A DNA stretch of 6,068 nt, taken from NCBI GenBank assembly GCA_910583815.1, contig CAJTZB010000151.1, positions 1 to 6,068 on the forward strand, read 5' to 3'. The notes below the pieces were generated by a model. It saw only the letters and a program-made list of their open reading frames with translations, searched no databases and was not told the origin of the DNA. Position numbers and translations under genes: made by a program. This DNA comes from an uncultured Lachnospiraceae bacterium (lineage in GTDB: Bacteria; Bacillota; Clostridia; Lachnospirales; Lachnospiraceae). This document shows positions 1 through 4,618 of this stretch, in pieces (position 1 is the stretch's first letter; every line of letters starts with the position of its first letter).

Positions 1-24
1 ACCGAGGAATGGAGAAGAGGATGA
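1..24 (+). CDS. 3' end of an upstream operon gene (partial, unidentified)
   Basis: Frame 1 reads seven codons, TEEWRRG, then TGA at 22-24. This stop overlaps the ATG at 21 of the next gene as ATGA, the usual translational-coupling arrangement in bacterial operons. The tail is too short to assign a family. By analogy with Mrp and Mbh-type operons, a small NuoK/MrpC-like subunit would be expected before the antiporter-like subunits, but nothing in these few residues shows it. An open frame of seven codons alone means little; the ATGA overlap is the real support. Confidence 0.5.
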   Translation, partial: TEEWRRG

Positions 25-1493
25 ATTACTTATTGCTGATACCGGTTCTGCTTCCGGTTATTGCGGGAGCACTGATACCGTTATTTAAATTCAAAAAGAA
101 TCATGCCAGAGAGCTGTATGTTATCGTATGCGTGCTGCTTAATTCCCTTGTGCTTCTTGGGCTGCTGTCCGGTGCAGAAGGGTTTGAACCGGTAACGCTG
201 TTCCGTATTTCGGAAGAGATGCCAATCCGTCTTAGCATGGATGGACTTGGTAAGGTATTTGCAGGCCTGGTTGCGTTCCTGTGGCCGCTTGCCTGCTGCT
301 ATGCGTTTGAATATATGAAGCATGAAGGAAGGGAAAATACGTTTTTTGCTTACTATGTCATGACTTATGGCGTGACGGTCGGCATTGCATTTTCTGCCAA
401 TCTTGTGACGATGTACTTTTTCTATGAACTGCTGACGCTTGTGACACTTCCGATTGTCATGCATGGCATGAAGCAGAAGAATATCTTGGCAGGGCGGAAA
501 TATGTGCTTTATTCCTTTGGCGGTGCGGCGTTTGCGTTTATGGGAATGATTCTTCTTTATATTTTCAGCGGAACAACACGGTTTGCGTTTGGAGGAGTGT
601 TAGGTGACTTAAGCGAACAGCAGGCAACGATCCTTCGGATTGTCTATCTGTTTATGGTGTTTGGCTTTGGTGTAAAGGCAGCGATTTTCCCATTTCATGG
701 CTGGCTGCCGACGGCTTCGGTAGCGCCGACGCCGGTTACGGCGCTTCTTCATGCAGTAGCAGTCGTAAATGCCGGTGTGTTTGCAATTCTGAGAATTACG
801 TATTATTCTTTTGGAACGGAGTTTCTTCAGAGTACATGGGTACAGCGTGTCGTAATGGGAGTGGCACTGTTTACGATTCTGTTTGGTTCAACAATGGCGT
901 TGCGAGAGCAGCATTTTAAGAGGAGGCTTGCTTATTCTACGGTCAGCAATCTGTCTTATATGATTTTTGGGGCTTCGATGATGTCGTCTGCCGGAATGGT
1001 GGCTGCCATGTCGCATATGCTGTTTCATGGAATTATCAAAATTACATTGTTCTATGTTGCCGGCGCAGTTTTATATAAGACTGGAAAGAACTATGTAGAT
1101 GATTTGTTTGGTTTTGGGAAAAAAATGCCGGTCATGTTTGGCTGCTTTACGCTTGCTTCAGCTGCTTTGGTCGGTGTGCCGGCGACAGCGGGCTTTGTCA
1201 GCAAGTGGAATCTTGTAACAGCTGCGGCAGAGAATACAGAGCCGCTTGCCTGGGTGGGAATTGCAGTGCTTTTGGTTTCTGCGGTGCTGACAGCAGTTTA
1301 TTTATTTTCGGTTGTCATTAAAGCATATTTTCCGGGGCCGGGCTTTGATCCTGCCAAAATTGCACAAGTAGAAGACCCAAACGCTTATATGAAGTTTCCG
1401 ATGCTTCTGATCTGTGTGGTTATTCTGCTGTTGGGAATGTTTTCGACTCCGCTTGTTTCTTATTTGGAGCAAGTGGCATCCGGCTTGCATTAG
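21..1493 (+). CDS. Proton-conducting antiporter-like membrane subunit (NuoL/M/N, MrpA/D family)
   Basis: This is a polytopic inner-membrane protein of about 14 helices (489 aa), matching the Proton_antipo_M (PF00361) fold that carries H+ or Na+ in complex I, Mrp antiporters and membrane-bound hydrogenases. Residues numbered from ATG 21 that match the conserved ion path are Glu136 in TM5 (FFYELL), Lys219 in TM7 (FGVKAAIFPFHGWLP), the HGIIK motif with His336 and Lys340, and Lys395 in TM12 (GFVSKW). The TM8 region reads LLHAVAVVNAGVF, close to the NuoL-type HAxxxVxAGVF pattern and lacking the TM8 lysine seen in NuoM/MrpD-type subunits. At 489 residues it has no long C-terminal lateral helix. An in-frame ATG at 9 would add MEKR, but ATG 21 is preferred: GGAG at 11-14 sits 6 bases upstream of it, and it overlaps the previous stop as ATGA. 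The paralogue follows after 15 bases. Family assignment is firm; the specific complex and the ion are not determined. Confidence 0.93.
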   Translation: MNYLLLIPVLLPVIAGALIPLFKFKKNHARELYVIVCVLLNSLVLLGLLSGAEGFEPVTLFRISEEMPIRLSMDGLGKVFAGLVAFLWPLACCYAFEYMKHEGRENTFFAYYVMTYGVTVGIAFSANLVTMYFFYELLTLVTLPIVMHGMKQKNILAGRKYVLYSFGGAAFAFMGMILLYIFSGTTRFAFGGVLGDLSEQQATILRIVYLFMVFGFGVKAAIFPFHGWLPTASVAPTPVTALLHAVAVVNAGVFAILRITYYSFGTEFLQSTWVQRVVMGVALFTILFGSTMALREQHFKRRLAYSTVSNLSYMIFGASMMSSAGMVAAMSHMLFHGIIKITLFYVAGAVLYKTGKNYVDDLFGFGKKMPVMFGCFTLASAALVGVPATAGFVSKWNLVTAAAENTEPLAWVGIAVLLVSAVLTAVYLFSVVIKAYFPGPGFDPAKIAQVEDPNAYMKFPMLLICVVILLLGMFSTPLVSYLEQVASGLH

Positions 1494-1496
1494 AAA

Positions 1497-1505
1497 GGGG
1501 GAAGG
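1497..1505 (+). promoter_or_regulatory. Ribosome binding site of the second antiporter-like gene
   Basis: A purine stretch GGGGGAAGG lies just after the preceding stop (1491-1493) and ends 3 bases before ATG 1509; its G-run is 7 bases from the start. It supports ATG 1509 as the start and shows that the gene is translated from its own site within a shared transcript. Confidence 0.65.
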
Positions 1506-1508
1506 ATA

Positions 1509-3584
1509 ATGAATATCGTACTGTTATCCGCTGTGTTTCTTCCAATGCTTGGGGGTGCTGTATCTTACCTTATAGGGAGAAAAAGTAAAACTGTTAGAGA
1601 CTATGCTGTATGGGCATTTGCAGCGGCTGAATTTGCCATTGCCGTATTTTTAACCGCAGCAGCTTATGAAGGCAGCAATGCCTCTGCTTCCATAGCAGAA
1701 ATCTGCGGTATGGGGCTTTCTTTCAAATTAGACGGCTTCCGTGCGCTTTATGTGCTGATTTCCTCATTTATGTGGCTTGCAGCAAGCATTTTTTCCAAGG
1801 AATATCTGCATGAGGAAAGAAACCGCAATCGTTATTACTTTTTTTGGATGGTGACGCTTGGAGCTACTGCCGGAGTGCTGCTGTCTGCGGATCTATATAC
1901 AACATTTATTTTCTTTGAGATGATGAGCTTTACTTCGTTTGTCTGGGTTATTCAGGAAGAGAAGAAGGAAAGTATCCATGCAGGAAACCTCTATCTTGGC
2001 ATTGCAGTAATCAGCGGTCTTACAATGCTGATGGGTGTTTTTATGCTGTATCATGAAATAGGTACATTGACTATGTCGGAGATTTCTGCCGGGATTGCGG
2101 CGAAGAAGGCGTTGTCGGCAGTTGCCGGAACAGAGATGGCATTGGAGGCACGTCTTTTTACAAGCGGCTGCCTGATGTTGGTTGGTTTTGGTGCAAAGGC
2201 AGGTATTTTCCTGCTTCATGTGTGGCTTCCAAAGGCACATACCTCGGCGCCGGCACCGGCGTCGGCGATTTTGTCCGGTGTGCTTACAAAGATGGGCATC
2301 TTTGGAATTCTCGTATTGACCGGAACCATGTTCCGCGGCAGTGAGGCGTGGGGGATGCTGTTACTCGTCTTTGGGATGCTGACAATGTTAGTTGGTGCGT
2401 TCCTTGCGCTGTTTTCAACTCATTTTAAAAGGACGCTTGCCTGTTCCTCTATTTCCCAGATGGGATTTATTTTAGTCGGCATTTCTATGTTTGCACTTTT
2501 AAAGAGCAATACGCTTGCAATAAATGGAGCATTGCTTCATATGCTGAACCATTCGCTGATTAAGCTGGTACTGTTCCTTGTGGCAGGTGTCATTTTTATG
2601 AAGATGGAATCACTTGACTTAAATGAAATCCGTGGTTATGGAAGAAACAAACCGCTTCTGCATCTTGCTTTTGGCATTGGGGCATTCAGTATTGCCGGAA
2701 TTCCGCTTGGCAGTGGATATGTCAGCAAGACGCTGCTTCATGAGAGCCTTGTGGAATATTTGGAAGAGATTTTAGGAAGCGCAAACTATGGCTTTGTCAA
2801 GACGATGGAAATACTGTTTCTTGTCGCAGGAGGCATGACGCTCGCCTATATGTTAAAGCTTTATATAGCTGTCTTCTGGGAAAGAGGAACCGCAGAGAAG
2901 AAACCATCCTGTAAACCGGTTACGCTTTCCGTTATTCTGGTTCCGGCGGCTATCCTTCTTGTGCTTGGGCTTTTGCCGAATTTGCTTATGGATGCAATTG
3001 CAAAGTTTGGAGTACTGACAGAGGCAGTGCCGACTGGAGAACATCATGGAGCAGTGAACTACTTTGCATGGGCAAACTTGAAGGGTGCTGCCATTTCCGT
3101 CAGCATCGGGCTCATCCTGTATTTTGGCTTGGTACGTCTTCTGCTGATGAAAAAAGAAGGAAAACAGAAAGTTTACGTCAACCGCCTGCCGGAATGGTTT
3201 GATTTAGAAAAGACGGTTTATCAGCCGGTATTCCTTCGGTTTCTTCCGTTTGTCTGTGCATTTTTCAGCAGGGTGTTAGATAAATTTATAGATGCAGTTG
3301 CACTTGTGCTTAGAAAGACAGTGCTTGGACCAAGGAAGTACCATAAAGCAGGAATCGGAACGAGCATTCTGTATGCCCTTGGTGCATTTTTTGACGGCAT
3401 AACGGCGCTGCTGAACCATACGGTATTCCGGAGGCATCCAATAGAAGCATCCTTTGTTAAACTGATTGCAATCAGCCGGGAAGAGATGGGTGCAACATTT
3501 CAGCTTGTAGCAAGAGGTGTATCCTTTGGTCTGCTGATGTTCTGCATTGGATTGCTGATTACTTTGATCTATTTGGTACATTAA
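1509..3584 (+). CDS. Complex I subunit 5 / HyfB-like antiporter subunit with long C-terminal extension
   Basis: This 691-residue membrane protein is a paralogue of the gene before it; compare HFKRTLACSSISQMGF here with HFKRRLAYSTVSNLSY there. The Proton_antipo_M core spans roughly residues 75-455. The ion-path residues are present: Glu137 in TM5 (FIFFEMMSF), Lys230 in TM7 (GFGAKAGIFLLHVWLP), Lys261 in TM8 (LTKMGIFG), His348 and Lys352 (HMLNHSLIK), and Lys407 in TM12 (GYVSKTLL). After about residue 515 there is an added region: a helix at about 523-548, a soluble or amphipathic stretch containing LPEWFDLEKTVYQP (about 560-610), and a final helix at about 672-690. Family members of 450-500 residues lack this tail; NuoL and HyfB/HycC-type subunits have one, where it packs along neighbouring subunits. 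It is the last gene on this strand before a hairpin-rich gap, so it probably closes the operon. Membership in an Mrp-like antiporter or a hydrogenase-type complex is inference; the deciding subunits lie upstream. Confidence 0.93.
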   Translation: MNIVLLSAVFLPMLGGAVSYLIGRKSKTVRDYAVWAFAAAEFAIAVFLTAAAYEGSNASASIAEICGMGLSFKLDGFRALYVLISSFMWLAASIFSKEYLHEERNRNRYYFFWMVTLGATAGVLLSADLYTTFIFFEMMSFTSFVWVIQEEKKESIHAGNLYLGIAVISGLTMLMGVFMLYHEIGTLTMSEISAGIAAKKALSAVAGTEMALEARLFTSGCLMLVGFGAKAGIFLLHVWLPKAHTSAPAPASAILSGVLTKMGIFGILVLTGTMFRGSEAWGMLLLVFGMLTMLVGAFLALFSTHFKRTLACSSISQMGFILVGISMFALLKSNTLAINGALLHMLNHSLIKLVLFLVAGVIFMKMESLDLNEIRGYGRNKPLLHLAFGIGAFSIAGIPLGSGYVSKTLLHESLVEYLEEILGSANYGFVKTMEILFLVAGGMTLAYMLKLYIAVFWERGTAEKKPSCKPVTLSVILVPAAILLVLGLLPNLLMDAIAKFGVLTEAVPTGEHHGAVNYFAWANLKGAAISVSIGLILYFGLVRLLLMKKEGKQKVYVNRLPEWFDLEKTVYQPVFLRFLPFVCAFFSRVLDKFIDAVALVLRKTVLGPRKYHKAGIGTSILYALGAFFDGITALLNHTVFRRHPIEASFVKLIAISREEMGATFQLVARGVSFGLLMFCIGLLITLIYLVH

Positions 3585-3610
3585 AAAATTGCCACAAACG
3601 CTTGTGGCAA
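3583..3610 (-). terminator. Perfect 9-bp hairpin with a U-tract on the minus strand
   Basis: TTGCCACAA (3589-3597) and TTGTGGCAA (3602-3610) form a perfect 9-bp stem with loop ACGC. On the plus strand the stem is preceded by six A (3583-3588) and not followed by T, so only RNA made from the minus strand has stem plus U6, the classical intrinsic terminator. It would act as a backup terminator for the minus-strand gene and keep antisense RNA out of the antiporter operon. It begins immediately after the stop codon of the plus gene (the A run includes the last two bases of TAA), so it may also protect the 3' end of that mRNA. Confidence 0.65.
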
Positions 3611-3613
3611 TGG

Positions 3614-3658
3614 CAAATCCGCTCCGCGGATTTGGGAATGAGTGCGCCTGGCGGCGCA
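3614..3658. repeat. Two adjacent GC-rich palindromes, candidate dispersed intergenic repeat
   Basis: CAAATCCGC (3614-3622) and GCGGATTTG (3626-3634) form a perfect 9-bp stem around TCC. Eight bases on, TGCGCC (3643-3648) and GGCGCA (3653-3658) form a 6-bp stem around TGGC. The block is richer in G+C than its flanks, has no coding signal and has no U-tract on either side. Clustered palindromes between convergent genes are typical of REP-like or MITE-like elements. A multicopy nature cannot be shown from one window. Confidence 0.45.
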
Positions 3659-3661
3659 GTT

Positions 3662-3716
3662 TCCTATAAAGATTAGGGTGTGAAAAATCCCCTTTTGACA
3701 CCCTAATCCTATAAAG
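3662..3716. repeat. 11-bp inverted repeat flanked by a 10-bp direct repeat
   Basis: GATTAGGGTGT (3671-3681) and ACACCCTAATC (3698-3708) are perfect reverse complements. Inside them, after one G-G mismatch, AAAA (3683-3686) can pair with TTTT (3693-3696), leaving loop ATCCCC. The hairpin is bracketed by direct repeats TCCTATAAAG at 3662-3671 and 3707-3716, which overlap the stem ends by one or two bases. No U-tract follows on the plus strand, so it is not a textbook terminator. It may be a small element with its own duplication, or an RNA-stabilising hairpin. Confidence 0.5.
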
Positions 3717-3753
3717 TAAAAATGGGACACTTCCAGATATGGAGGTGTCCCAT
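3717..3753 (-). terminator. Intrinsic terminator of the DUF4397 repeat gene
   Basis: On the minus strand a 9-bp stem ATGGGACAC/GTGTCCCAT (plus positions 3745-3753 and 3722-3730) is extended by one mismatch and TCC/GGA, with a 6-base loop. It is followed by a run of U (plus A run at 3718-3722). It lies 10 bases beyond the stop codon of the minus-strand gene, the expected place for its terminator. Confidence 0.8.
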
Positions 3754-3763
3754 CTTGCATCGT

Positions 3764-4474
3764 TTAGCAGATAAACTGGAGGCTGAAGCCATTCATATCG
3801 CCTAAAATGCTGATGGTGCATACGGAATTTCTTGCAAAGCTGACGCGTGCATTGATAATTGCAACATCCGGGTTGGTGCGGCGGTAAACAGTCAGATTGT
3901 AATAACCAGGAATAATATACAAATAGTCGGTATACTCGCTGTAGTCCAGGTCAGAAACAATCAGCTGTCCGTTCAGGTAAATATCAAGCGGTTCCTGAAT
4001 AGCAGCAACATTGTAAAAGCGCGCCTGTGCAACGGCAGAGATATTGGAGAAAATAGGGGATAAAAATGCCCAGCTCCAGAAAATATTTGTGCCGCCTGTG
4101 CTTGGCTGGGACGGTGTATTATTGCTGCCGCCCGGAACAGTTGGGGTTACAGGGCCGACAGGGCCAAATCCAGGAGTAGCCGGAACATCTTCATCACTCG
4201 GAACAGTCGGGGTTACAGGGCCGACAGGGCCAAATCCAGGAGTAGCCGGAACATCCTCATCGCCCGGAACAGTCGGGGTCACAGGGCCAACAGGGCCAAA
4301 TCCAGGGGTGGCAGGGACGTCGTTTGTTGTTCTTTGGGAATTCTGTGCAGTGCGCATGTTGTTTGCGTATGCAACCGGCATATCATCGTGTTCAAAATCA
4401 GGAATCGTAGATTTGCGTGGGGATGCCGGAGCAGAATTGGAAAACTTATAGTAGTGAGTTTTGCTGTAATCCAT
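3764..4474 (-). CDS. Proline/glycine-repeat protein with C-terminal DUF4397-like domain, putative spore-associated
   Basis: The protein has 236 residues. Residues 1-51 are polar (MDYSKTHYYKF...) with no signal peptide or membrane segment. Residues 52-117 are three tandem 22-residue repeats beginning DVPATPGFGPVGPV, separated by acidic or small linkers (GDE, SDE, GGS). After a Ser/Thr/Pro/Asn linker and an aromatic stretch (IFWSWAFLSPIF), residues of about 149-232 (QARFYNVAA...LDIYLNGQLIVSDLDYSEYTD) match the DUF4397 (PF14344) pattern of a beta-sandwich with an AxVRFxNxxP-like start and a DVYVNG-like strand. The start is supported by GAGGT 9 bases upstream (plus 4484-4488). A terminator follows the stop. 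Function is unknown; DUF4397 proteins are often cell-surface proteins, but this one has no export signal. The sigma-K-like promoter upstream suggests synthesis in the mother cell and deposition on the spore without secretion (inference). The last residue is Cys. A plus-strand open frame over the repeats is treated as a shadow. Confidence 0.85.
   Translation of the reverse strand: MDYSKTHYYKFSNSAPASPRKSTIPDFEHDDMPVAYANNMRTAQNSQRTTNDVPATPGFGPVGPVTPTVPGDEDVPATPGFGPVGPVTPTVPSDEDVPATPGFGPVGPVTPTVPGGSNNTPSQPSTGGTNIFWSWAFLSPIFSNISAVAQARFYNVAAIQEPLDIYLNGQLIVSDLDYSEYTDYLYIIPGYYNLTVYRRTNPDVAIINARVSFARNSVCTISILGDMNGFSLQFIC
4124..4321 (-). repeat. Three tandem 66-bp repeats encoding 22-residue Pro/Gly units
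   Basis: Copies lie at 4256-4321, 4190-4255 and 4124-4189 in coding order; the marker GGAACAG recurs on the plus strand every 66 bases. Over the first 20 codons, coding copies 2 and 3 differ by one base, while copies 1 and 2 differ by seven, all synonymous (GAC/GAT, GTC/GTT, CCT/CCG, GCC/GCT, ACC/ACT, GTT/GTC, GTG/GTA). The only residue changes are in the linker (GDE, SDE, GGS). Copies 2 and 3 therefore look recently duplicated, and copy number may vary between strains. Confidence 0.95.
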
Positions 4475-4486
4475 GTAAGTTGAACC

Positions 4487-4547
4487 TCATATGACGTAAT
4501 TTATTATTACTATATGATTTATTTATGAATTGGTTACATCATATGAC
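4487..4547. promoter_or_regulatory. Paired TCATATGAC sites flanking the divergent promoters
   Basis: TCATATGAC occurs at 4487-4495 and again at 4539-4547, exactly 52 bases apart, close to five helical turns. The first eight bases, TCATATGA, are self-complementary, as expected for a dimeric regulator. The left copy overlaps the edge of the minus-gene ribosome site; the right copy ends just before the -35 box of the plus promoter. A further small palindrome, GTAAT-N5-ATTAC (4496-4510), covers the probable start of minus transcription. Operator function is inferred from position only. Confidence 0.35.
4508..4535 (-). promoter_or_regulatory. Sigma-K-like promoter of the repeat/DUF4397 gene
   Basis: On the minus strand CATATAGTA (plus 4508-4516) fits the sigma-K -10 pattern CATAnnnTA exactly. 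AC within AACC (plus 4532-4535) lies 16 bases upstream, matching the AC-type -35. Transcription would start near 4500, about 25 bases before the ATG and just upstream of the ribosome site. A sigma-A reading (TATAGT with a poor -35) is possible but weaker. The sigma-K sequence pattern is established mainly in Bacillus; its use here is inference. Confidence 0.45.
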
Positions 4548-4576
4548 TGGACTTTTTGAAGAACGTGGGTTAGAAT
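4548..4576 (+). promoter_or_regulatory. Sigma-A-type promoter of the cardiolipin synthase gene
   Basis: TGGACT (4548-4553, 4 of 6 to TTGACA) and TAGAAT (4571-4576, 5 of 6 to TATAAT) are separated by the ideal 17 bases. Transcription would start near 4583, leaving a leader of about 36 bases with the ribosome site at its end. This points to housekeeping expression, opposite to the sporulation-like promoter facing the other way. Confidence 0.55.
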
Positions 4577-4605
4577 AGTGTAAATTGGATATGTTTTTAC
4601 TACAG

Positions 4606-4611
4606 AGGAGG
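4606..4611 (+). promoter_or_regulatory. Ribosome binding site fixing the GTG start of cls
   Basis: A perfect AGGAGG lies 7 bases upstream of GTG 4619. The nearest in-frame ATG, eight codons in, has no such site and would cut into the N-terminal hydrophobic leader, so GTG is preferred. Confidence 0.85.
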
Positions 4612-4618
4612 AGCGGCA

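Noticed and set aside
81..464. Minus-strand open frame inside the first antiporter-like gene
   Set aside because: It is rich in His, Lys and Arg, has no family resemblance, and lies opposite a strongly supported membrane protein gene. The same holds for the minus frames at 1302-1490, 1893-2240 and 2853-3047.
2248..2261. GC palindrome CGCCGG-CA-CCGGCG
   Set aside because: It encodes the Ala/Pro-rich segment before TM8 of the antiporter; Ala and Pro codons generate such dyads by chance. A similar GCGCCG...CGGCGC dyad near 723-745 in the first antiporter gene is explained the same way.
3276..3821. Minus-strand 181-residue open frame spanning the end of the second antiporter gene and the hairpin region
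   Set aside because: It crosses both minus-strand terminators, overlaps two real genes and translates the palindromes into low-sense peptide.
4124..4321. Tandem 66-bp repeats as a CRISPR array
   Set aside because: There are no unique spacers. The units are contiguous, in frame and protein-coding.
4044..4451. Plus-strand collagen-like open frame as a gene
   Set aside because: It has a TTG start with only a weak ribosome site, lies wholly opposite the better-supported minus gene, and its repeats follow automatically from a 66-base period divisible by three.
4580..4600. GTAAA...TTTAC dyad in the cls leader as a riboswitch or operator
   Set aside because: A 5-bp arm in AT-rich DNA with a short leader of about 36 bases; there is no room for a riboswitch and no further structure.
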